Assembly (NCBI GenBank): GCA_028097785.1
Contig: JAOHFB010000010.1
Coordinates: forward strand, 1-21,704
Source: Candidatus Pelagibacter sp.
GTDB lineage: Bacteria; Pseudomonadota; Alphaproteobacteria; Pelagibacterales; Pelagibacteraceae
Direction of reading: 5' to 3'
Length of the DNA stretch: 21,704 bases
The notes below the pieces were generated by a model that saw only the letters and a list, made by a program, of their open reading frames with translations, was not told where the DNA came from and made no database searches. Positions within the stretch are counted from its first letter, which is position 1; every line of letters starts with the position of its first letter. Both the position numbers and the translations under genes were made by a program. Shown piece after piece: positions 9,834 to 17,461 of the stretch.

Positions 9834-10778
9834 TTAATTTAATTTATTTGGGATTTTAAATACTACGTCTTCTTTAATTATTTCTACTTCATCTATCTTA
9901 ATAGTAAATCTATTTTTTAATTCACTAATAAAATTATCTACTAATATTTCAGGTGCCGAAGCTCCAGATGAAATACCAATAGTATTTGAATTTTGAATTT
10001 TATCATAGGGTATTTCACTTTCTGAATGGATTAACATTGAATTTTCACAGCCTGATTTTTTAGCAACTTCCACAAGTCTAACTGAGTTCGAAGAATTTCT
10101 ACTACCAATTATAAAAAACATATCGCAATTTTTAGCTATATTTTTAACAGCCATTTGCCTATTCGTTGTTGCGTAACAAATATCTTCTTTTTGAGGTTCT
10201 CTTATATTTTCAAATCTTTTTTTTAAAATTTGAATAATATCTTTTGTATCGTCTACAGATAAAGTTGTCTGAGTAACAAATGCAATTTTTTTATTGTCTT
10301 TATTCTCATAATTTTTTGCTTCTTCTTCATTTTGTACAAGATCAATTGATCCTTCAGGTAGTTGGCCCATAGTGCCTATAACCTCAGGGTGATTTTTATG
10401 ACCAATTAAAATTATATGGTAGCCAGCTTTATTTAAATTTTCAGCTTCTCTGTGCACTTTAGAAACAAGTGGACATGTTGCATCTACATAAGTCATATTA
10501 TAATTTTTAGCATCTTCTGGTATTTTTTTTGGAACACCATGAGCTGAAAAAATAACTGGTCTTGATTTATCATTTATTTCCTCAAGCTCTTCAACAAAAA
10601 TTGCTCCCTTTTTTTTTAAATCATCAACAACAAATTTATTGTGAACTATTTCATGCCGCACGTAAACTGGTGCACCGTATTTTTGAATTGATTTTTCTAC
10701 AATTTCAATAGCTCTTTCAACACCAGCACAAAAACCTCGTGGAGCAGAAAGTAAAACGTTAATTGCTTTGTTTTTCAT
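9834..10778 (-). CDS. ispH: 4-hydroxy-3-methylbut-2-enyl diphosphate reductase
   Basis: IspH is the iron-sulfur enzyme of the last step of the MEP pathway, giving IPP and DMAPP. The three cluster cysteines are visible: Cys17 (PRGFCAGV), Cys102 (DATCPLV) and Cys201 (ICYATTNRQ). Substrate residues His46 (IVHNKFVV), His80 (SAHGVP), His130 and Glu132 (NHPEVIGTMGQ) and the TQTTLSVDDT stretch (169-178) are also in place. The protein is 314 residues. The blh stop codon lies 20 bases inside this gene, so ispH is read as the continuation of the carotenoid/retinal operon and supplies its isoprenoid precursors. Confidence 0.98.
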   Translation of the reverse strand: MKNKAINVLLSAPRGFCAGVERAIEIVEKSIQKYGAPVYVRHEIVHNKFVVDDLKKKGAIFVEELEEINDKSRPVIFSAHGVPKKIPEDAKNYNMTYVDATCPLVSKVHREAENLNKAGYHIILIGHKNHPEVIGTMGQLPEGSIDLVQNEEEAKNYENKDNKKIAFVTQTTLSVDDTKDIIQILKKRFENIREPQKEDICYATTNRQMAVKNIAKNCDMFFIIGSRNSSNSVRLVEVAKKSGCENSMLIHSESEIPYDKIQNSNTIGISSGASAPEILVDNFISELKNRFTIKIDEVEIIKEDVVFKIPNKLN

Positions 10779-11703
10779 ATTTCTCTAATAAATATTCGAG
10801 CAATATATGAGGAAAGGTTAAAGACGCCAAACCTATAAATATCACTTTTAAAATAGAACTGTTTAAATCATAAATATTGTTTAAAAAAAACAAACTTATT
10901 AAGCAGAAAATAGCTGTTAAAATTGTAAGTGGTAGTGCTTTTTTTAAAAATTTAATTAAACCACTATTAAAATCAAAATTATCTATTTCAAATATCAAAG
11001 TAATAGTGTGTCTTAAAGAATGTAAAAAACAAAAATATAAAGTAAACGCTACTAAGGGTGAAAGATAATAATTTAAAATAATAATTGAAAAATAATCTAG
11101 AAAAATTACAAATTTTTTAATTTCAAATTCTTTTATGAATAATAGAACACTTGATAAAGTACTTAAAACAATTCCAATCAAGAGGATCTTATTAGTTTCT
11201 ATATAATCTAAGATTGTATAGAAAGCTTCATCTTCAACTAATAAAAATTTATATATTGCAACTGTTTCATCAAAATGAAAAAACATAGGTGCTAGAATAA
11301 TCAGTGATCCTTTAAAAAAGAATAATAGTTGATTTATTAAATTATTATTTGTTGTTAAAAATTGAGTATCTTCTTTACCAAAATGATATGACGCAACGAC
11401 TAAAAAAAGAAGCAAAGATATTGCTGGTAACAAAACCCAAAAAAGGATTATAAAAATAGCGAGTAATATGTAGGATACATAAAAGATAAAAACATTTTTA
11501 ATATCAAAAATTTTTAAAAGTCTTTTACCTTTAATGTGGTCAAGAGATCCATGAGATACTCCAATAACCAAAATAAGGAATAAGCAAATTAGAGGAGAGA
11601 TTGAAAAATTCTTAGCTTTAAAAGTGATTAGAGAAATAATGTTACAAAATAAAAAAAAAACAAAAGAATGATTTAAGTTTATTCTTTTTATATTATTTAT
11701 CAT
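10759..11703 (-). CDS. blh: Beta-carotene 15,15'-dioxygenase, Brp/Blh family (retinal synthesis)
   Basis: Blh cleaves beta-carotene centrally into two retinal molecules, the chromophore of proteorhodopsin. The 314-residue protein is very hydrophobic, with about eight to nine predicted membrane helices. The conserved histidines expected to bind iron are present: His51 (and His56) in GVSHGSLDHIKGK, His107 in SYHFGKED, and His228 and His232 in FLHSLRHT; a further His299 lies in FPHILLEY. The four-residue spacing of the last pair and the roughly 56-residue distance between the first two match the pattern I know from characterised Blh. Its position after crtI-crtB-crtY supports the role. The end overlaps ispH by 20 bases. 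Confidence 0.93.
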   Translation of the reverse strand: MINNIKRINLNHSFVFFLFCNIISLITFKAKNFSISPLICLFLILVIGVSHGSLDHIKGKRLLKIFDIKNVFIFYVSYILLAIFIILFWVLLPAISLLLFLVVASYHFGKEDTQFLTTNNNLINQLLFFFKGSLIILAPMFFHFDETVAIYKFLLVEDEAFYTILDYIETNKILLIGIVLSTLSSVLLFIKEFEIKKFVIFLDYFSIIILNYYLSPLVAFTLYFCFLHSLRHTITLIFEIDNFDFNSGLIKFLKKALPLTILTAIFCLISLFFLNNIYDLNSSILKVIFIGLASLTFPHILLEYLLEKYEKQSN

Positions 11704-11704
11704 T

Positions 11705-12769
11705 TTAAAAAAGCTGTCTTAAAAATTTTAATTTTGGCATTTTAGAGATAATTGATAGATCTTCTCGTAAATTACTTTTATTAGATAAAAAATTTACTAC
11801 AGTTTCAGAAGGGCAACCAAACATTTTAAAAAAAATTTTCCCCATATCTTTTGGATTATTTTTTAAAACTTTTAGAAATATATTATCTAAAAATTGGTAT
11901 TTTTTACCCAGTGTAAATAAACTGGCATTTTGAATATTGTCTAAATTTTTTCTTATATACTTGGAATGTTCTTGAATATTGAGAAATGTATATCCTGTGC
12001 TTAATCTAGTCATACCACCCACTGTTCCAATATTAATTTGATTAGGCTTTTTAATATAATCTATATTAAATAGAGGTATCGCACCGACCTCTTTATAGTT
12101 AATTGTGAAATCTTTTATTTTTAAATGGTCTTTAACATAGTTATTTAATTGCTCATCATAATCTTGAAGAGATGAGTTTTTAAGATCTGAAATCCAGGTA
12201 GTTTCTACAAGTGCTTTTTTTTTTGAATAGGGAAGTGTATAAAAAAAATGCACACTATCTTTTTGTTCACAGTCAAAATCCATTAGATTGAATATTTCTT
12301 CATCAAAAAAGTCTTTCTTTGTCTCTATTTCGAAACCAGAAAAATGCTGCCATAGCTTTCCTTTGCTATTTGCCGTACTCTCAACGCTATTAAAAATAAA
12401 TGAATTGTTAATATTTATTTCATTTAAATTTTTGAGAAAAAAAATATTTTTATTCTGTTTTAAAGCTTTAATTGTTTTGTCGTAAAATAATCCGCTATCA
12501 ATTGTTTGGTAAGGGGTATTTTTGCATTCTAAATGCTTTGTATGACTTGGTATATTAATAGTAAAATTACTCCAACTTTTTTTTACACAATCCTCAAAAT
12601 TATGAGAAAAAATTTTCCAAAAAGACCAGGTCTTATCTTTAGTGTAATTGTCTCTTGGTTCAATGATTGCTAAAGTTTTATGGTTTAATTTTTGGTGAAG
12701 ATCTAATTCATAGGCAAGAGATAGACCTGCGCACCCACCTCCAATAATTATATAATCAAATTCTCTCAT
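11705..12769 (-). CDS. crtY: Lycopene beta-cyclase (CrtY type)
   Basis: CrtY cyclises both ends of lycopene to form beta-carotene. The 354-residue flavoprotein begins with a dinucleotide-binding motif, IIIGGGCAGLSLAYEL (7-22), followed by the DKTWSFW motif (45-51) typical of bacterial CrtY. Other family features are QHFSGFEIE (141-149), FYTLPYSKKKALVETTW (176-192), EVGAIPL (227-233) and VGGMTRLSTGYTF (250-262). It follows crtB with a 14-base overlap and is followed by blh after one base, fitting a lycopene to beta-carotene to retinal series. It is slightly shorter than many CrtY proteins but shows no missing motif. Confidence 0.94.
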   Translation of the reverse strand: MREFDYIIIGGGCAGLSLAYELDLHQKLNHKTLAIIEPRDNYTKDKTWSFWKIFSHNFEDCVKKSWSNFTINIPSHTKHLECKNTPYQTIDSGLFYDKTIKALKQNKNIFFLKNLNEININNSFIFNSVESTANSKGKLWQHFSGFEIETKKDFFDEEIFNLMDFDCEQKDSVHFFYTLPYSKKKALVETTWISDLKNSSLQDYDEQLNNYVKDHLKIKDFTINYKEVGAIPLFNIDYIKKPNQINIGTVGGMTRLSTGYTFLNIQEHSKYIRKNLDNIQNASLFTLGKKYQFLDNIFLKVLKNNPKDMGKIFFKMFGCPSETVVNFLSNKSNLREDLSIISKMPKLKFLRQLF

Positions 12770-13607
12770 CTAAATTTATTTCTTCCCTAATTAAAGAATG
12801 ATTATGCTCAATATCATTATCATTTTTATTAATCAAAAATAATTTAATTAGATCATATACTGAGCACAAAGTTTCAATTATTTTTTCAATTTTAGTTACA
12901 TAAATTTTACCTGATTTTTTGTAATTTTCTAAATTTTGTTTTTTAAGAATTTTATAACCAATTTTTCTATAAACTCTTCTTGCAACCAAAATAGCAAAAC
13001 GAAAAGCTAATGGAATTTCTTTGATTGAATAGAATGAATTTTCATAATAACTTTCAGAAAGTTTTATAGTAGATTTTATTTCTTCAAAATTTAGATCAAT
13101 GTAAGATCTTCCAAAATTAAGATCTTCAACAACATCTCTAGAGATATTTGTTAGTTGCATTGCTATACCAAGATCAATTGCTGATTTTAATGAGTCTTTT
13201 TTATTCACTCGTAAAATCTTAGCCATCATCAAGCCAACCGTTCCTGCTACCCTATAAGAGTAGAGTAATAAATCTTTTTTTTTATGTAGTTTTATACTCT
13301 GCTGAATATCAGAATTTATTCCATCTAATAAATCATTGACGACTTTTAATGGAATATTAAACTCATTAATGAGTTGCCACATATTTTTAATAATAGGATC
13401 ATCAAATTTTTTATTGTTAAAATTATTTTGAAAATCTAAAAATTTTATTTTTTTTAGCTCAATCGCTTCATTGCTATCTGCAATATTATCTGCAACCCTA
13501 CAAAAATCGTATAAAGCTGAACATTTTAAATAAGTTTGTTTTGGCAAGAAAAAACCTGCCCAATTAAATGATTTTGCGTATATAGATAAATAACTCTGAT
13601 CCGCCAT
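12756..13607 (-). CDS. crtB: Phytoene synthase
   Basis: CrtB condenses two geranylgeranyl diphosphates into phytoene, the first committed carotenoid step. The 283-residue protein has the two aspartate-rich metal-diphosphate motifs: DNIAD (Asp40, Asp44) and RDVVED (Asp158, Asp162). YSYRVAGTVGLMM (116-128) and AMQLTNISRD (149-158) are further family signatures. Squalene synthase-like relatives share the fold, but the place between crtI and crtY decides for CrtB. The start overlaps the crtI stop (TAATG). The GGPP synthase (crtE) that should feed it is not in this window. Confidence 0.96.
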   Translation of the reverse strand: MADQSYLSIYAKSFNWAGFFLPKQTYLKCSALYDFCRVADNIADSNEAIELKKIKFLDFQNNFNNKKFDDPIIKNMWQLINEFNIPLKVVNDLLDGINSDIQQSIKLHKKKDLLLYSYRVAGTVGLMMAKILRVNKKDSLKSAIDLGIAMQLTNISRDVVEDLNFGRSYIDLNFEEIKSTIKLSESYYENSFYSIKEIPLAFRFAILVARRVYRKIGYKILKKQNLENYKKSGKIYVTKIEKIIETLCSVYDLIKLFLINKNDNDIEHNHSLIREEINLDERI

Positions 13608-15064
13608 TATATGATTTTATCTAATACCTTCGCAGAAGACAATACACCTGGAACTCCTGCTCCAGGATGGGTTCCTGCTCCAACAAAGTAAAGACCATCA
13701 TATATCTCCGATTTATTGTGAAATCTAAAGTAAGCTGATTGAGTAAATTTTGGTTGGATAGAAAAACCAGAACCATATTTAGTATTTAAGTCTTTTTCAA
13801 AGTAATCTGGCGTAAGATAAAAATCTTCTACAATATTTTCTTTAAGATTAGGCATTAAATCTTTTTCCATTTTATCTATCACTAATTTTTTCATCTTTTC
13901 GCCTTCAATATTCCAATCAATTTTTGATTGATTATTGGGGACCGGGACCAACACATAAAAACAATCATTACCCTCGGGTGCCATTGATTTATCAGTTGCT
14001 GATGGTCTATGAAGATAATAACTAATATCTTCATTTAATTTTTTTTTGTTAAATATATCCTCTAGATGTTCTTTATACTTGTTACCAAATTTAATTGTGT
14101 GATGCTCAACGTTCTCATAGACTTTTTTTGTTCCAAAATAATACACAAACAAACCCATAGAGTATTCCATACGTTTTTTTTTCCAATTAAATAAAAGTGA
14201 ATTATTATTTCGACTCAATAATTTTTCATAAACAGCAGGAGGATCTGCATTGCATATCACGTTATCAGCTTCTATAATATTTTTGTTATTTATTTGAACA
14301 CCGGAAATTTTGTTATTTTTTGAAATTATCTTGGTAACTTCACTTTCTTTCAATATCTTTACTCCAACTTCATTCATTAATTTTTCATAACCTTTTATAA
14401 TATTTCCGGTCCCACCCATCGAATAATGAATCCCCCATTTTTTTTCTAAGTATAGAATTAGTCCGTAAATAGAGGTTGTTGAAAAAGGGTTTCCTCCAAC
14501 TAGAAGAGGGTGCATGCTTAGCATTCTTCTTAATTTTTCACTTTTAATATACGAGGAAACTAGTGAATACACAGATTTATAACTTTTAAGTTTTAGAAGC
14601 GCAGGTAATTGTTGCATCATTACAAACGGTTTATCAAAAGGAACATCTGCAAGCTCCGTAAAACCTTTATCAAAAATTTTTTTTGTAAAATTTACTAACT
14701 TTTCATAGCCTTTTACATCTTCTTTATTTATATTTTGAATTTGATTTTTCATTTCTGACTCATTTCCTGAGTAATTAAATTTTGTTTTGTCTTCAAAAAT
14801 GAATTGGTACCAAATTTTAAGAGGGGTAAGTTTAATATAATCTTTGGGATCTTTTTTAAATAAATCAAATAATTCGTTAATTAAATAGGGGGCAGTTATT
14901 ACAGTTGGTCCACCGTCAAACGTAAAACCATTTTTTTTAAACACTCTTGCTCTTCCACCTAAGTCAGGATGCTTTTCTACCAATGTTACCTGATGACCTT
15001 TAGCTCTAAGCCTAAGTGCAGCTGCAATTCCTCCAAATCCTGAACCAATAACTATAGAATTCAT
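13607..15064 (-). CDS. crtI: Phytoene desaturase (CrtI type)
   Basis: CrtI desaturates phytoene to lycopene using FAD. The 485-residue protein opens with the FAD-binding motif VIGSGFGGIAAALRLR (5-20), then GGRA (36-39) and FTFDGGPTVIT (47-57). It ends with the family C-terminal signature GLYFVGAGTHPGAGVPGV (457-474). It is the first carotenoid gene of the minus-strand block and begins 39 bases after the ATP synthase b-subunit gene, the largest gap within that block. Its ATG lacks a strong Shine-Dalgarno sequence. The number of desaturation steps cannot be read from sequence, but crtY and blh downstream imply lycopene as product. Confidence 0.97.
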   Translation of the reverse strand: MNSIVIGSGFGGIAAALRLRAKGHQVTLVEKHPDLGGRARVFKKNGFTFDGGPTVITAPYLINELFDLFKKDPKDYIKLTPLKIWYQFIFEDKTKFNYSGNESEMKNQIQNINKEDVKGYEKLVNFTKKIFDKGFTELADVPFDKPFVMMQQLPALLKLKSYKSVYSLVSSYIKSEKLRRMLSMHPLLVGGNPFSTTSIYGLILYLEKKWGIHYSMGGTGNIIKGYEKLMNEVGVKILKESEVTKIISKNNKISGVQINNKNIIEADNVICNADPPAVYEKLLSRNNNSLLFNWKKKRMEYSMGLFVYYFGTKKVYENVEHHTIKFGNKYKEHLEDIFNKKKLNEDISYYLHRPSATDKSMAPEGNDCFYVLVPVPNNQSKIDWNIEGEKMKKLVIDKMEKDLMPNLKENIVEDFYLTPDYFEKDLNTKYGSGFSIQPKFTQSAYFRFHNKSEIYDGLYFVGAGTHPGAGVPGVLSSAKVLDKII

Positions 15065-15070
15065 TTTAAC

Positions 15071-15098
15071 AATTTATAGTTTTTTAAAATAATTGTAA
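15071..15098 (-). promoter_or_regulatory. Candidate promoter for the carotenoid/retinal genes
   Basis: In the 39-base gap between atpF and crtI, the minus strand carries TTACAA (15093-15098) and TAAATT (15071-15076), 16 bases apart, which could serve as -35 and -10 boxes; TATAAA overlaps the latter. No terminator with a T-run after atpF is visible, so read-through from the ATP synthase genes is at least as likely. In DNA this AT-rich such matches often arise by chance. Confidence 0.2.
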
Positions 15099-15103
15099 GA
15101 ATA

Positions 15104-15601
15104 TTATGAGTTAATCTTTTTTAACTCTTCCTTAGTTTCATCTAAGTTTTTTTGAAATACCGCGTCAAGTTTAGATTTATCAACAGAAGTTGTGATAATT
15201 TTTTTAACTGAATCTACTGCAATTTTAATTGACGCATCTTTAATTTCTTTAATCGCTGCTTCTTTCATTTGACTTATTTTATTTTCAGCTAAATTCTTTT
15301 TAATTTCAGATGATTTATGAAATTTATCATTTAGCTCAATTATTAATTTGTCTGAATCTTTTTTTGCTTCATCTAAAATTTCATTACTTACTGTTTGTGC
15401 TGTATCTAATTTATTCTGTGCATTATCTAGCAATGTTTTTGCCTCAGTTCTTAACTTTTCACTTTCATTAATTTCATTTTTGATATCAGATATCATTTTA
15501 TCTAACATCTCAGTAACTTTCTGAGGAATTTTAAGATAAATTAAAGCTCCAAAAAAAATTACAAATGAAACTGCTACCCAAAAAGTTGCATCAATTGCCA
15601 T
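15104..15601 (-). CDS. atpF: ATP synthase F0 subunit b
   Basis: Subunit b forms half of the peripheral stalk linking F0 to F1. The protein has an N-terminal membrane helix (from about residue 6 to 24) and a long charged coiled-coil, ending in a lysine- and glutamate-rich region. The frame is open upstream to an ATG at 15640, but the start at 15601 is preferred: GGAG lies nine bases upstream, the product then begins MAIDATFW directly before the helix as in relatives, and the ATG sits 11 bases inside the end of the b' gene, as expected for coupled translation. That gives 165 residues. In alphaproteobacteria b follows b', which decides which paralogue this is. Confidence 0.9.
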   Translation of the reverse strand: MAIDATFWVAVSFVIFFGALIYLKIPQKVTEMLDKMISDIKNEINESEKLRTEAKTLLDNAQNKLDTAQTVSNEILDEAKKDSDKLIIELNDKFHKSSEIKKNLAENKISQMKEAAIKEIKDASIKIAVDSVKKIITTSVDKSKLDAVFQKNLDETKEELKKINS

Positions 15602-16181
15602 AATATTTATCTCCACTTCTTCTTGATAAATCATCGACAATTGCTGAAATACTACTGTTATTTACCTCAGCACCAATAAGTTTTTGGATTAATTCTGATG
15701 AAGTCTCAATTGCTATCTTATTAATTTTATCAGCTGCACCTTTTTGTAGTTCTTTTATTTCTTGTTCTGCTTTGCCAATTTCATCATCAATTTGCTTATC
15801 CAGAACATCTTTTTTGGCACTAATGTCTTTTAATGCTTTTTCTCTTGCTTGATTAAAAATATTTTTTGCTTCCATCTTACTTTTTGAAACAATTTCTTCA
15901 TATTCTTTAAGCTTTTCTTCACTATTTTGTCGTTGTTTCTCCGCAGCCTCAATATTTTCTAAAATTTGTGATTTTCTAGACTCCAGGTTGTCACTAATTT
16001 TTGGAAGTATTAATTTTGATAAAACTATATACAAAATTCCAAAAGTTAGAGTTAACCAAAAGATTTGTGAAATCCAAAATTCAGGATTTAATTGAGGCAT
16101 ACCTCCGCTTTCAGCTGCAAAAGCTTCCAATGAAAAAAGGAAGCTAAAAAATATTGACTGAAAATATATTTTTTTAATCAT
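15591..16181 (-). CDS. ATP synthase F0 subunit b' (b-prime)
   Basis: This is the second peripheral-stalk subunit, a diverged b paralogue typical of alphaproteobacteria and phototrophs. The 196-residue protein has the conserved PQLNPEFWISQIFWL entry (about 29-43) to the membrane helix, then a coiled coil rich in Glu, Lys and Gln. Before this lies an extra hydrophobic N-terminus of about 20 residues ending EAFAAES, which looks like a cleavable signal peptide. It follows atpE after five bases and overlaps atpF by 11 bases. No catalytic residue is expected in this family. Confidence 0.93.
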   Translation of the reverse strand: MIKKIYFQSIFFSFLFSLEAFAAESGGMPQLNPEFWISQIFWLTLTFGILYIVLSKLILPKISDNLESRKSQILENIEAAEKQRQNSEEKLKEYEEIVSKSKMEAKNIFNQAREKALKDISAKKDVLDKQIDDEIGKAEQEIKELQKGAADKINKIAIETSSELIQKLIGAEVNNSSISAIVDDLSRRSGDKYYGN

Positions 16182-16186
16182 TAAAT

Positions 16187-16414
16187 CTAAAACGCAAATA
16201 GAATGATTAATGCAACTACTAATCCAAATAATCCTGTTGCTTCTGCAAGTGCAAAACCTAAAAGCAAATTAGGAAATTGTTTTTGTGCTGCAGATGGATT
16301 TCTCATCGCACCTGATAAATAATTTCCAAAAATTATTCCGATACCAACACCGGCACCAGCCAAAGCTATTGCTGCTAGACCTGCTCCGATCATTTTTGCT
16401 GCTTCTAATTCCAT
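16187..16414 (-). CDS. atpE: ATP synthase F0 subunit c
   Basis: Subunit c forms the rotor ring that carries protons. The 75-residue protein is a two-helix hairpin with a glycine-rich first helix (GAGVGIGIIFG), the polar loop RNPSAAQ (38-44) that contacts the F1 stalk, and the proton-binding carboxylate Glu58 in ALAEATG of the second helix. I see no sodium-type ligand set. The gene has the strongest ribosome binding site in the window, consistent with the need for many copies per complex. Confidence 0.98.
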   Translation of the reverse strand: MELEAAKMIGAGLAAIALAGAGVGIGIIFGNYLSGAMRNPSAAQKQFPNLLLGFALAEATGLFGLVVALIILFAF

Positions 16415-16419
16415 TATAT

Positions 16420-16425
16420 CCTCCT
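16420..16425 (-). promoter_or_regulatory. Strong Shine-Dalgarno sequence of atpE
   Basis: The minus strand reads AGGAGG here, five bases before the atpE ATG. Most other starts in the window have no recognisable Shine-Dalgarno sequence, so this perfect match stands out. It fits the high stoichiometry of subunit c relative to the other F0 subunits. Confidence 0.9.
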
Positions 16426-16432
16426 ATGTTAA

Positions 16433-17167
16433 TTAATGGTGTAAATTTAATGCATCATTTAAATAGATGCAGGTTAAAATTGCAAAAACGTACGCTTGAA
16501 GAAAAGCAACTAAGATCTCCAAACCTGTTAATGCAACCGAAAAACTCAGTGGAAGCCATCCACCAACTATTCCAAGACTTATTACAAAGCCTCCGAAAAC
16601 TTTCATCATTGTATGACCTGCCATCATGTTAGCAAACAATCTAACTGATAAACTTATTGGTCTACTTAAGTAAGAAATTATTTCTATTACTACAATCAGT
16701 GGAAGTAGCACTGCAGGGACTCCACTCGGTACAAATAGTTTTAAATATCCGAAACCATGTTTCATAAATCCAATAATCGTTACACCTATAAAAATAAATG
16801 CAGCTAAAACAAATGTTACAATGATATGGCTAGTAACAGTAAAAGTATAAGGTATCATTCCAAACATATTGCAAAAAAGTACAAACATAAAAAGCGAAAA
16901 TATAAAAGCAAAATATGGTTTTGCTTTAAGGCCAGCTGTATCACTAATCATTTTTGAAACAAATGTGTAACTAAGTTCTGCTAGTAGTTGGATTTTATTT
17001 GGTATTAATGAATTTTTTTTTGATCCAAGATTAAAAATTAATAGAATTGCAACTGAGCTAATAATCATAAACAAACTTGCGTTTGTAAATGAAATATCAA
17101 ATGTGCCTATTTTTATTTCTGGCCCAATTCTGTGCACATTGAATTGAGTCATTGGATTTGATGCCAT
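16433..17167 (-). CDS. atpB: ATP synthase F0 subunit a
   Basis: Subunit a contains the two proton half-channels facing the c ring. The 244-residue protein has five to six membrane helices and the essential arginine Arg176 in SLSVRLFANMMAGH, followed by the conserved Glu217 and Gln224 of the last helix (GLEILVAFLQAYVF). NKIQLLAELSYTFV (57-70) and the GMIPYTFT stretch (103-110) are also typical. It sits in the standard order between atpI and atpE, with nine- and 18-base gaps. Confidence 0.97.
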   Translation of the reverse strand: MASNPMTQFNVHRIGPEIKIGTFDISFTNASLFMIISSVAILLIFNLGSKKNSLIPNKIQLLAELSYTFVSKMISDTAGLKAKPYFAFIFSLFMFVLFCNMFGMIPYTFTVTSHIIVTFVLAAFIFIGVTIIGFMKHGFGYLKLFVPSGVPAVLLPLIVVIEIISYLSRPISLSVRLFANMMAGHTMMKVFGGFVISLGIVGGWLPLSFSVALTGLEILVAFLQAYVFAILTCIYLNDALNLHH

Positions 17168-17176
17168 AAATTTTAT

Positions 17177-17452
17177 CTATTTTTGCATATTTTTTGCAGA
17201 TCTAATTACGTTGGTAATTCCAGCAACCACACCCACAAAAAAAAATATTAATATAAACCAGGGTTTAGTACCAAAGGTCTTGTCAAAAATAAACCCAATA
17301 ATTGTCCCTACAGCCACAGCTGATACTAATTCTGTGCTCAATTTGAAGGCAGTTCCAATAGATGATGGATTATCCTTTTTATTATAGAGATTTTTCTTTG
17401 AAATTTTACTTTTTGCAATCTCTAAGCGAGTTTTGAACGGATCTTTTGGCAT
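17177..17452 (-). CDS. atpI: ATP synthase assembly protein I (AtpI family)
   Basis: AtpI-type proteins help assemble the c ring. The 91-residue product has a basic N-terminus and two membrane helices (about 43-58 and 66-84) with the family features VGTIIGFIFDK and FVGVVAGITNV. It starts the F0 gene set and lies nine bases after the smc stop, so it is probably co-transcribed with smc or from a promoter inside its end. F1 genes are absent from the window, which is usual in alphaproteobacteria, where F0 and F1 form separate operons. Confidence 0.9.
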   Translation of the reverse strand: MPKDPFKTRLEIAKSKISKKNLYNKKDNPSSIGTAFKLSTELVSAVAVGTIIGFIFDKTFGTKPWFILIFFFVGVVAGITNVIRSAKNMQK

Positions 17453-17461
17453 TTATATAGT

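Noticed and set aside
10759..15064. Recent horizontal transfer of the carotenoid/retinal genes as a cassette
   Set aside because: Base composition, codon use and tight overlaps look the same as in the flanking housekeeping genes, and there are no repeats, integrase or tRNA next to them. Older transfer cannot be excluded.
15602..15640. Longer N-terminus of the b subunit starting at 15640
   Set aside because: The internal ATG at 15601 has a GGAG at good distance and begins the protein just before the membrane helix; the longer version would add 13 polar residues overlapping b' by 50 bases.
16285..16632. A 115-codon open frame antisense to atpE and atpB
   Set aside because: It lies opposite two well-defined ATP synthase genes, has no recognisable domain, and its composition (Leu/Pro/Gln/His rich) is what a reverse-frame shadow gives. 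Similar antisense frames opposite thrB, crtY, smc and ctaD were dismissed for the same reason.
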